From Nitriliruptor sp040882055 (GTDB lineage: Bacteria; Actinomycetota; Nitriliruptoria; Nitriliruptorales; Nitriliruptoraceae), in assembly GCA_040882055.1 (NCBI GenBank), contig JBBECA010000082.1, positions 1 through 64,000 of the forward strand: DNA of 64,000 nucleotides. The letters are read 5' to 3'. Positions within the stretch are counted from its first letter, which is position 1. Every line of letters starts with the position of its first letter. A program made the position numbers and the translations under genes. Of this stretch, positions 49,195 to 56,594 are shown piece after piece. The notes below the pieces were generated by a model. It was not told where the DNA came from. It did not search any database and saw nothing but the letters and a program-made list of their open reading frames with translations.

Positions 49195-50441
49195 GCCAGG
49201 ACCAGCTCGCCGAGCTGTCGCGGTTGCTGTACTCGCCCGTCACGCTGTTGCTGTACGGCACCTCGGCGGCGTTCTACCTCTACTCGCTGACCACCACCGT
49301 GGGCCGCCAGGACCAGCCCCGAGGCGGGGGCCGGCTCGCCGCCCTCGGGTACGGACGGATCGCGCGCTGGCTCGGCTCGGCGCTCGCGATCGCCGGCATC
49401 ACGGCGCACGTCAGCCACGAGGTGCTGCGCGGGATCGTCCAGGAACGTCTCCCGCTCGGGAACATGTTCGAGTTCACCTCCGCGATGGCCCTCGCCGGCG
49501 TCGTCGCCGGTCTGGTGTACCTCCAGTTCGTGCGCAAGCGGCCCGAGCTCAACGGTTTCGTGATGATGGCCGGCACCCTGGTGCTCGCCTCGGCGCTGCT
49601 GGTCTACAGCTCGCCCGGCCCGCTCCAGCCGATCCTCGACACCTGGTGGCGGAGCTTCCACGTGACGCTGATCGTCATCTCCGCGGGGATCCTGACGGCG
49701 GGGTTCGTCTTCACCGCGCTGTACCTGCTGCGTGACACCGCCGAACGCCGCGTCGCCGCCGCCCGGACGGCGGTCACCGCCGGTTCCACCGTGGGGGCCG
49801 CGCACGTGTCGGACCTGCACTCCGCGGACGACGCCAGCTCGGTGGCCGAGCGCGTCGCCCCCGACGGCCGCGACCCCGCTGGGACACCCGAGGACGACGA
49901 CCGCGCCGACGACGAGGACGCCGTCCGGTACCGGACGGCGCTGCGCGCCGCCATCTCGCCGTGGAAGCTCGCCCTCTTCACCTTCCTCGGCACCTCGACG
50001 GTTTCCTGGGTCTTCATCGCGACGCCGACGCTCGAGGTCGGCACCGGGGTCCAGCGCTTCCTGAGCGTGAACCTCGGGCTGGTCGCAGCCGCGCTCATCG
50101 CCCGCTGGTTCGTGCCCTTCCTGCCGCCGGCGGCCACGCTCGACGGCCTCGCGTACCGCACGATCGCCCTCGGCTTCTTCGGCTGGACCTTCGGGGTCAT
50201 CGCCGGCGCGATGTGGGCGGAGCAGTCGTGGGGCCGCTTCTGGGGCTGGGACCCCAAGGAGACCGGTTCGTTCCTGACCTGGGTCGCCTACGCGGCCTAC
50301 CTGCACGCGCGCGCCACCCGTGGTGCACGCGGGCGCTCGGCCGGCTGGATCGGCCTGTGGGCGTTCGCCGTGCTCATGTTCACCTACTACGGGGTGAACC
50401 TGGTCATCGTGGGCCTGCACTCCTACGCCGGCCTGCAGTAG
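49191..50441 (+). CDS. ccsA: Cytochrome c haem lyase subunit CcsA (CcsB in actinobacterial naming)
   Basis: 416 residues with about eight membrane helices. The haem-handling WWD motif is WGRFWGWDPKETGSFLTW near residue 345; conserved His are in RSFHVTLIVIS and near the end (VGLHSYAG). A hydrophilic, acidic cytosolic loop of about 60 residues (GTPEDDDRADDEDA) interrupts the middle. It takes haem across the membrane and ligates it to CXXCH motifs such as those of the dihaem cytochrome encoded just upstream. GTGA overlap with resB. Confidence 0.94.
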   Translation: MSQDQLAELSRLLYSPVTLLLYGTSAAFYLYSLTTTVGRQDQPRGGGRLAALGYGRIARWLGSALAIAGITAHVSHEVLRGIVQERLPLGNMFEFTSAMALAGVVAGLVYLQFVRKRPELNGFVMMAGTLVLASALLVYSSPGPLQPILDTWWRSFHVTLIVISAGILTAGFVFTALYLLRDTAERRVAAARTAVTAGSTVGAAHVSDLHSADDASSVAERVAPDGRDPAGTPEDDDRADDEDAVRYRTALRAAISPWKLALFTFLGTSTVSWVFIATPTLEVGTGVQRFLSVNLGLVAAALIARWFVPFLPPAATLDGLAYRTIALGFFGWTFGVIAGAMWAEQSWGRFWGWDPKETGSFLTWVAYAAYLHARATRGARGRSAGWIGLWAFAVLMFTYYGVNLVIVGLHSYAGLQ

Positions 50442-50571
50442 CGCCGGCCTCGAGATCGAGGCAACCGCAGGACCATCGTCTGCGAACCACGGGTATCTCC
50501 GGCCCCCGTCGGAGGATCGCCACCCCGACCCGGGGCGGTGCCGAGGTGACGAAGATGCGGTCGAGGCGACG

Positions 50572-51006
50572 GTGATCACCACGCAGCGGATGGTCGGCGA
50601 CGCCCGACCCGGGACGATCCGGACCCCCGCGGTCCGCTTCGCCCGCGTCGCCGGCGTGGTCTACTGCGCGGCGGGCATCATCGGCTTCGGGTTGACAGGG
50701 TTCACCGGGATGATGAACACGACGGGCGAGCTCCTGTTCGGCTTCGAGGTCAACGGCCTCCAGAACCTGCTGCACGTGGTGGTCGGCGTCGCCCTGGTCG
50801 CTGCCTCGGGGTCCTCACCCGAAGCGGCCCGCGTCCTGACGATGCTCACCGCCGCGGCGTTCACCGTCGCCGGCCTCCTCGGTCTCAGCATCATCGGGAC
50901 CGACGCCAACGTGCTCGCCCTGAACCGGGCGGCCAACACCGCTCACCTGCTCACCGCCGTGGTCGCCGCCGCGTGCGCCGCCGCCTCACCGCGCACCGCA
51001 CGCTGA
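50572..51006 (+). CDS. DUF4383-type membrane protein
   Basis: 144 residues with four predicted membrane helices. The LLFGFEVNGLQNLLHVVVGVALV segment and the N-terminal FARVAGVVYCAAGIIGFG are typical of DUF4383 proteins, which are common in actinobacteria and have no assigned function. GAGG lies 5 nt before the GTG start. The sigK start follows closely after the stop, so it may be part of the sigma factor operon or one of its targets. Confidence 0.78.
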   Translation: MITTQRMVGDARPGTIRTPAVRFARVAGVVYCAAGIIGFGLTGFTGMMNTTGELLFGFEVNGLQNLLHVVVGVALVAASGSSPEAARVLTMLTAAAFTVAGLLGLSIIGTDANVLALNRAANTAHLLTAVVAAACAAASPRTAR

Positions 51007-51020
51007 CCGAGAAGATGCCG

Positions 51021-51614
51021 ATGGAACCCGATCGCCGCAGACGGTTGACCGCCCTGACGGGCGGCCGCACCGTCACCGACGAGGAGCTGATGGCCGCGGT
51101 GGCCCGCGGCGACCAGGCCGCCTTCGCCGACCTCTTCGACCGCTTCGGCGGGCCGGTGTTCGGCGTCGTCAAGCGGGTGGTCCGTGACCCCTCGCAGTCG
51201 GAGGAGGTGGCGCAGGAGGTGCTCGTCGAGGTCTGGCGCACCGCCGCACGGTTCGATCCCGACCGAGGTTCGGCCCAGACGTGGATCCTCACGATGGCGC
51301 ACCGCCGCGCGATCGACCGGGTCCGCAGCGAGCAGGCCAGCCGGGACCGCACCGAACGCATCGGGGTCCGCGACCAGGTCCGCGCGTTCGACGACGTCGC
51401 CGAGAGCGTCGAGCTGCGCTTCGAACACCAGCAGGTCCGCGAGGCCCTGTCCGCCCTGACCGGCCTGCAACGCGAGGCGGTGGAGCTCGCCTACTACGGG
51501 GGGCACACCTACCGCGAGGTCGCCGAGCTGCTCGACACGCCGCTCGGGACCGTCAAGACCCGCATGCGCGACGGTCTCATCCGTCTGCGCGACGCAATGG
51601 GGGTGGCTCGATGA
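51021..51614 (+). CDS. sigK: ECF RNA polymerase sigma factor, SigK type
   Basis: 197 residues from ATG 51021 (GAGAAG 6 nt upstream; ATG 51015 is also possible). Region 2 is FADLFDRFGGPVFGVVKRVV and EEVAQEVLVEVWRTAARFDP with AQTWILTMAHRRAIDRVR; region 4 is ALTGLQREAVELAYYGGHTYREVAELLDTPLGTVKTRMRDGL. The match is to the SigK/ECF19 group, which pairs with RskA anti-sigma factors. In mycobacteria SigK is released by regulated proteolysis of RskA. The partner is the next gene. Confidence 0.88.
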   Translation: MEPDRRRRLTALTGGRTVTDEELMAAVARGDQAAFADLFDRFGGPVFGVVKRVVRDPSQSEEVAQEVLVEVWRTAARFDPDRGSAQTWILTMAHRRAIDRVRSEQASRDRTERIGVRDQVRAFDDVAESVELRFEHQQVREALSALTGLQREAVELAYYGGHTYREVAELLDTPLGTVKTRMRDGLIRLRDAMGVAR

Positions 51615-51634
51615 GCTACCTCGGAGGAACGCAG

Positions 51635-52387
51635 ATGGCCGCCGACATCCACACGTTGACCGGTGCGTACGCCGTCAACGCCCTACCCGACGACGAGCGC
51701 CGGATGTTCGAGGCTCACCTCGACGCCTGCGACGCCTGCCGCCAGGAGGTCGCCGAGCTGCAGGCGACCGCCGCCCGGCTCGGTGCCGCCTCGGCGATGA
51801 CGCCCCCGGCGGGCCTCCGTGAAGCGGTGCTCGGCCAGCTCGGCGACGTCCGGCAGGAGGCCCCCACCCGCACGTCGACGCTGCCGGATCGGTCGCGCAT
51901 CTCGCCCTCGCGGCGTTGGATGACCTCGATGCTGGCACCCGCCGCGGCGATCGTGGCGATCGCGGTGCTCGGGTTGGCGGCGATCGTCGCCAACCTCAAC
52001 GAGCGGATGGATCAGATCGAGACCGCCTCGACCCAGATGACCGACGTGATGGCTGCGGCCGACGCCCAGGTCATCGACGTGGAGACGGGCGGCCCGGAGA
52101 CGGTCCGGGTCGTGCTCTCCGAGGCCCGCAACGAGGCGGTCTTCCTGGTCGACGGCATGGCCGCCGCCCCCGAGGGGCACAACTTCGTCCTCTGGTTGAT
52201 CGACGACGAGGGAGGGGCGGAGCCCGCCGGGACGCTGGTCGTCGACGAACGTGGCCGCGCGAACCGCGTGCTCGCCGGCGAGTTGGCCACCACGGCCGCG
52301 ATCGGTGTCACCGTCGAACCGGCCGACCAGCCCGTCCGTCAGCCCACCACCGACCCGGTCATGGTCGCCGAGCTGACCACCACGTGA
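51635..52387 (+). CDS. rskA: Anti-sigma-K factor RskA
   Basis: 250 residues from ATG 51635, which has GGAGGAA 5 nt upstream; an ATG at 51611 overlaps the sigma stop. The N-terminal anti-sigma domain has the zinc-associated HX3CX2C motif (His28, Cys32, Cys35: HLDACDACRQEV). A membrane helix follows at about 101-123 (MLAPAAAIVAIAVLGLAAIVANL), then the extracytoplasmic RskA C-terminal domain (AVFLVDGMAAAPEGHNFVLWLIDDEG). It should bind SigK at the membrane. It converges with menE, 3 bp apart. Confidence 0.9.
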   Translation: MAADIHTLTGAYAVNALPDDERRMFEAHLDACDACRQEVAELQATAARLGAASAMTPPAGLREAVLGQLGDVRQEAPTRTSTLPDRSRISPSRRWMTSMLAPAAAIVAIAVLGLAAIVANLNERMDQIETASTQMTDVMAAADAQVIDVETGGPETVRVVLSEARNEAVFLVDGMAAAPEGHNFVLWLIDDEGGAEPAGTLVVDERGRANRVLAGELATTAAIGVTVEPADQPVRQPTTDPVMVAELTTT

Positions 52388-52390
52388 CCG

Positions 52391-53686
52391 TCACGAGCCG
52401 TCGGCCCCGATGGCGTCACGCAGCGTGGCGCGGGAAACCTTGCCCATCGCATCGCGGGGCAGCTCGGCGACCACGGTCATCCCGCGGGGGGCGTAGGCGG
52501 CCGGGTGTTCGCGTCGGACGTGGTCCCGCAGATCGTCGAGGAGCGGCGGGGTGTCCGGCTCCCGGGGGACGACCACCGCGTGGACCCGCTGGCCCCACTC
52601 CGGGTCCGGGACGCCGAAGGCCGCAGCGTCCCGGATGGACGGGTGTGAGCGGAGCGCGGCGACCACCGCGTGCAGCGGGACGTTCTCGCCGCCGCTGATG
52701 ACCACGTCGTCGGCTCGTCCGAGCACGCGGAGCCGGCCGTGCTCGTCGAACGTGCCGAGATCGCCCGTCGTGAACCAGCCGTCCGCATCGACCGCTGCGG
52801 CGGTGGCGGCGGGGTCACCGCGGTAGGCGAGGAAGCACACCGCACCGCGGACACGCACCCGTCCGTCGGGGGCCAGGGACACCTCGACGCCCGCGAGCGG
52901 TTCACCGTCGTACACGCAGCCGCCACAGGTCTCGGTCATCCCGTAGCTGGTCACGACCTCGATCCCGGCGTCCGCGGCCCGTTCGAGCAGCTCGGTCGCG
53001 GCGGCGGCGCCGCCGAGCAGGACCTGACGAGGTCCGGCAGCGCCGTCCCGTGCGAGCCACCGGTGCAGCTGGGTCGGCACGACCGCCGTGTGGTCCGCCC
53101 CCGGCCGGAGCAGCGCATCGAGGTCGCCGGGTGCCACCACGTCCGGGGTGGTCCCGAGCGCCCAACCGCGACGGAGCGCGGCCAGCCCGGCCACGTGGTG
53201 CAGCGGCAGCGGTACCCGCCAGATCGCATCGTGTCGGACCCCGAGCCGTGCGAGCGACGCGCCGGTGGACGCGTCGAGCGCTGCGGTCGTCAGCTCGACG
53301 CCCTTGCGCGCGCCGGTCGACCCGGACGTGGTGACCACCAGCGCGACCTCGTCGGCGGTCGGCAGCGGTGCCGGCAGCGNNNNNNNNNNNNNNNNNNNNN
53401 NNNNNNNNNNNNNNNNNNNNNNNNNNNNNNNNNNNNNNNNNNNNNNNNNNNNNNNNNNNNNNNNNNNNNNNNNNNNNNNCGGCAGCGGTGCCGGCAGCGC
53501 GCGGCCATCCGGGTCATCCACCGTGACCACACGATCGGGGCGGAGCGCCGACAGGAGCGCGGCCGTCTCGTCGGCGGACGCCGACGGATCGAGCGGCAGC
53601 ACCGCGTCGCCCGCGTCCCAGAGGCGACGGACCAGATCGGCGGCGGCGGCGTTCGAGGGCAACGCTGCCGCGATCAGCCGTCCCAC
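52391..53686 (-). CDS. menE: o-Succinylbenzoate-CoA ligase (contains an assembly gap)
   Basis: ANL-family ligase that activates o-succinylbenzoate to its CoA ester for menaquinone synthesis. P-loop VTTSGSTGARKGVELT, PLPLHHVAGLAAL, TSYGMTETCGGCVYDG, GWFTTGDLG, RADDVVISGGENV and the C-terminal Lys in RDAMGKVSRATLRD are intact. The gap lies near the N-terminus, just before the P-loop. Both its edges carry the same 20 bases; collapsing this overlap gives an uninterrupted frame of 391 codons, a normal MenE length. GTG 53686 is chosen for GGAGG 5 nt upstream; longer starts lie before the -10 TACGCT at 53714-53719. Confidence 0.9.
   Translation of the reverse strand: MGRLIAAALPSNAAAADLVRRLWDAGDAVLPLDPSASADETAALLSALRPDRVVTVDDPDGRALPAPLPXXXXXXXXXXXXXXXXXXXXXXXXXXXXXXXXXXLPAPLPTADEVALVVTTSGSTGARKGVELTTAALDASTGASLARLGVRHDAIWRVPLPLHHVAGLAALRRGWALGTTPDVVAPGDLDALLRPGADHTAVVPTQLHRWLARDGAAGPRQVLLGGAAAATELLERAADAGIEVVTSYGMTETCGGCVYDGEPLAGVEVSLAPDGRVRVRGAVCFLAYRGDPAATAAAVDADGWFTTGDLGTFDEHGRLRVLGRADDVVISGGENVPLHAVVAALRSHPSIRDAAAFGVPDPEWGQRVHAVVVPREPDTPPLLDDLRDHVRREHPAAYAPRGMTVVAELPRDAMGKVSRATLRDAIGADGS
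53380..53479. other. Assembly gap (100 N) inside menE
   Basis: The 20 bases before the gap (53360-53379) equal the 20 after it (53480-53499), CGGCAGCG-GTGC-CGGCAGCG. The simplest reading is two contig ends that overlap and were not merged. Confidence 0.9.
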
Positions 53687-53713
53687 CGCGCCTCCGGACC
53701 CGTCGTCGTGGCC

Positions 53714-53723
53714 AGCGTAGGCT
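53714..53723. promoter_or_regulatory. Divergent promoters sharing bases of the -10 (menE/menB)
   Basis: AGCGTAGGCT reads TAGGCT on the plus strand (53718-53723, towards menB) and TACGCT on the minus strand (53714-53719, towards menE). The two hexamers overlap on the central TA, so only one polymerase can open the site at a time. Confidence 0.55.
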
Positions 53724-53775
53724 GCGCACCCGCGTGCGCCGGATCGGCGCACCTGCCCCGACGACGGGACGTGCT

Positions 53776-54678
53776 GTGGTCTCCGAGCTGTTCGACGCCG
53801 ACCGGTGGCGTGCGGTGCCTGGCTTCGAGGGCCTCACCGACGTCACCTACCACCGGGCGGTCGACCAAGGCACGGTCCGCGTCGCCTTCGACCGCCCCGA
53901 GGTCAGGAACGCCTTCCGGCCGCACACCGTCGACGAGCTCTACCGGGTGCTCGAGCACGCTCGCACCAGCAGCGACGTCGCGTGCATCCTGCTGACGGGC
54001 AACGGACCGTCGCCGAAGGACGGGGGGTGGGCGTTCTGCTCCGGCGGGGACCAACGCATCCGCGGCAGGGACGGCTACCGCTACGCCGAGGGTGACACCC
54101 AGGCCTCCATCGACCCGGCGCGGTCCGGCAGGCTCCACATCCTCGAGGTCCAGCGCCTCATCCGGTTCTCGCCCAAGGCGGTCATCGCGGTGGTGCCCGG
54201 CTGGGCGGCCGGCGGCGGCCACTCGTTGCACGTCACCTGCGACCTGACCATCGCCTCGCGTGAGCACGCTCGGTTCAAGCAGACCGACCTCGACGTCGCG
54301 TCCGTCGACGGCGGGTTCGGGTCGGCCTACCTCGCCACCCAGGTGGGGCAGAAGTTCGCCCGCGAGATCTTCCTGCTCGGCGACGAGTACTCCGCAGAGG
54401 ACGCGCACCGCATGGGGATGGTCAACCGCGTCGTCGACCACGCCGAGCTCGAAGCGACCGCCCTCGACTGGGCCGCGCGGATCGGTGGGAAGTCCCCGAC
54501 GGCGCTGCGGATGTTCAAGTTCGCCATGAACCTGCCCGACGACGGCTTGATCGGGCAGCAGGTCTTCGCCGGTGAGGCGACGCGCCTGATCTACGGCACC
54601 GACGAGGCTCAGGAGGGTCGCGACAGCTTCCTCGAGAAGCGCCCCCCCGACTGGTCCGCCTACCCGTACCACTACTGA
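53776..54678 (+). CDS. menB: 1,4-Dihydroxy-2-naphthoyl-CoA synthase
   Basis: 300 residues of the crotonase superfamily, in the MenB branch. RPEVRNAFRPHTVDELYRVLEHA, FCSGGDQRIRG, VVPGWAAGGGHSLHVTCDLTIAS, QTDLDVASVDGGFGSAYLA and the C-terminal FLEKRPPDWSAYPYHY are diagnostic. It closes the naphthoquinone ring of o-succinylbenzoyl-CoA. The Asp of VDGGFGS sits where MenB enzymes hold the Asp or bicarbonate base. It has its own promoter shared with menE and precedes menA. Confidence 0.95.
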   Translation: MVSELFDADRWRAVPGFEGLTDVTYHRAVDQGTVRVAFDRPEVRNAFRPHTVDELYRVLEHARTSSDVACILLTGNGPSPKDGGWAFCSGGDQRIRGRDGYRYAEGDTQASIDPARSGRLHILEVQRLIRFSPKAVIAVVPGWAAGGGHSLHVTCDLTIASREHARFKQTDLDVASVDGGFGSAYLATQVGQKFAREIFLLGDEYSAEDAHRMGMVNRVVDHAELEATALDWAARIGGKSPTALRMFKFAMNLPDDGLIGQQVFAGEATRLIYGTDEAQEGRDSFLEKRPPDWSAYPYHY

Positions 54679-54739
54679 GCTCACCCCCGGACCCCACGGC
54701 CGGGCCCCGTCTCGGCCACCGAACCCGGAAGAGCGCGTC

Positions 54740-55624
54740 CTGAACCCCTACCTCGAGGCGGCACGGCCCCGGACCCTGCCGGCGGCCGTGGCACCCGTGC
54801 TCGTCGGGACGGCTGCGGCCGAGGCAGCGCCCGGCGACCTCGACCCGATCCGGGCGCTGCTGGCGCTGGTCGTCGCGCTCGCGCTGCAGGTGGCCGTCAA
54901 CTACGCCAACGACTACTTCGACGGCGTCAAGGGGGTCGACACCGAGGCCCGCGTCGGGCCACGTCGTGCCGTCGCCGCCGGGCTCGTCAGCCCGAGCGGT
55001 ATGAAGCGCGCCATCGTCCTCGCGCTGCTCGTCGCGGCCTTCGCGGGGCTGGGCCTCGCTGCGCTCGTCGGCTGGGAGCTGCTGCTCGTCGGTGCCGCTG
55101 CGGTGCTCGCGACGCTCGGGTACTCGGGAGGCTCCCGACCGTACGCCTCTGCCGGGCTCGGTGAGGTCTTCGTCTTCGTCTTCTTCGGCGTCGTCGCGAC
55201 CGTGGGCTCGCAGTACGTCCAGGACGGCCACGTGGGCCTGGTCGCCGTGCTCGCCTCGCTCGCGATGGGGGCCCTGGCCACGGCGCTGCTGGTGGTCAAC
55301 AACCTGCGCGACATCCCGACGGATGCCGAGGTCGGCAAACGGACCCTCGCCGTCCGGCTCGGGGATGCTGGGACGCGGACCCTCTACCTCGTCCTCGTGG
55401 CGGCGGCGTTCCTCGTGCTGATCCCCCTCGTGCTGGTGACGGGGGAGGGCTGGCTCCTGGCGCCGGTGCTCACGGTGGTCGTGGCCTGGCGTGGCATCGA
55501 GCTGGTCCGCCACGCCCCACCCGGGCCGCGGCTGATCGAGGCGCTCGGGTACACCGCGCAGGCCCAGCTGCTGTTCGCGCTGCTGCTGGCCGGTGCGCTG
55601 CTGCTGACCGGGGGCGGTCGATGA
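54740..55624 (+). CDS. menA: 1,4-Dihydroxy-2-naphthoate polyprenyltransferase, apparent CTG start
   Basis: 294 residues, about eight or nine membrane helices, UbiA family. Prenyl-diphosphate/Mg2+ sites are NYANDYFDG (first Asp-rich motif) and NNLRDIPTD (second). GGSRPYASAGLGEVFVFVFFGVVATVGSQYVQ is typical of MenA. The first ATG, GTG or TTG in frame is GTG 54788, which would delete the conserved opening NPYLEAARPRTLPAA. A CTG at 54740 with GGAAGAG 6 nt upstream restores it, and no other start codon lies in frame between menB and 54788. It prenylates dihydroxynaphthoate at the membrane. The stop overlaps menC as ATGA. Confidence 0.85.
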   Translation: MNPYLEAARPRTLPAAVAPVLVGTAAAEAAPGDLDPIRALLALVVALALQVAVNYANDYFDGVKGVDTEARVGPRRAVAAGLVSPSGMKRAIVLALLVAAFAGLGLAALVGWELLLVGAAAVLATLGYSGGSRPYASAGLGEVFVFVFFGVVATVGSQYVQDGHVGLVAVLASLAMGALATALLVVNNLRDIPTDAEVGKRTLAVRLGDAGTRTLYLVLVAAAFLVLIPLVLVTGEGWLLAPVLTVVVAWRGIELVRHAPPGPRLIEALGYTAQAQLLFALLLAGALLLTGGGR

Positions 55625-56586
55625 CGGCGGCGGAGCTCGATCACCTCGCGCCGTTCGCGATCCCCATGCGGCTGCGTTTCCGCGGGGTGACGTCGCGCTC
55701 CGGTGTGCTGTTGCACGGACCCGCCGGCTGGGGGGAGTTCTCGCCGTTCCCGGAGTACGGGCCCGAGTACGCCGGCCGGTGGCTCGCGTCGGCCCACGCC
55801 GCCGCCCTCGAGCCGTTCCCGCCCCCGGTGCGCGGCCGCGTCCCGGTCAACACCACCGTCCCCGCGGTCGATCCGACGACGGCCCGCGACCTCGTCGCCC
55901 GCAGCGGCTGTTCGACGGCCAAGGTCAAGGTCGGCGAGGCGGGCCAGGACCTCGCCGCCGACGTCGACCGGGTCGCCGCCGTGCGTGAGGCCCTCGGACC
56001 GACCGGACGCATCCGGGTCGACGCGAACGCGGCGTGGGACGTCGAGACGGCGGTGCTCGCCATCGGACGCCTGGACACCGCGGCCGGGGGGCTCGAGTAC
56101 GTCGAGCAGCCGTGCGCGACGCTCGGTGAGCTGGCCGAGGTGCGCCGTCGCGTCAGCGTCCCGCTCGCAGCCGACGAGTCGGTTCGCACCGCCGAGGATC
56201 CGCTGCGCATCGCCGGCCTCGACGCTGCCGACGTGATCGTGGTCAAGGTGCAGCCGCTCGGTGGGGTCCAGAGAGCCCTCGCGGTCGTCGATGCCGCAGG
56301 TCTGCCCGCGGTGGTCTCGTCCGCGCTCGAGACCTCGGTCGGGCTCGCCGCGGGGGTGGCGCTGGCTGCGGCGCTCCCGGAGCTGCCGTTCGCGTGCGGT
56401 CTCGGGACGGCGACGCTGCTGGCGGCGGACGTCACCGACCGCCCGCTCACCCCGGTCGACGGCTCCCTCGAGGTCCGCCGGGTCGCCCCCGATCCGGCCT
56501 CGCTGGACCAGGCCACCCCCGATCCCGACACCGCCCTGGCGCTGATCGAGCGCCTCGGAGCCGCCTCCGCCCACCTGCCGACCTAG
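55621..56586 (+). CDS. menC: o-Succinylbenzoate synthase
   Basis: 321 residues of the enolase superfamily. Barrel residues are AKVKVG (catalytic Lys), RVDANAAWD (first metal Asp), EYVEQPC (Glu), AADESV (third acidic ligand) and VVKVQPLGG (second Lys). It dehydrates SHCHC to o-succinylbenzoate. The ATG overlaps the menA stop, and menD starts 8 nt after its own stop, so menA-menC-menD read as an operon. Confidence 0.92.
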   Translation: MTAAELDHLAPFAIPMRLRFRGVTSRSGVLLHGPAGWGEFSPFPEYGPEYAGRWLASAHAAALEPFPPPVRGRVPVNTTVPAVDPTTARDLVARSGCSTAKVKVGEAGQDLAADVDRVAAVREALGPTGRIRVDANAAWDVETAVLAIGRLDTAAGGLEYVEQPCATLGELAEVRRRVSVPLAADESVRTAEDPLRIAGLDAADVIVVKVQPLGGVQRALAVVDAAGLPAVVSSALETSVGLAAGVALAAALPELPFACGLGTATLLAADVTDRPLTPVDGSLEVRRVAPDPASLDQATPDPDTALALIERLGAASAHLPT

Positions 56587-56594
56587 GACCCACG

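Noticed and set aside
52391..53686. menE as a pseudogene broken by the gap
   Set aside because: Joining the identical 20-base edges restores an intact frame of normal length with all motifs.
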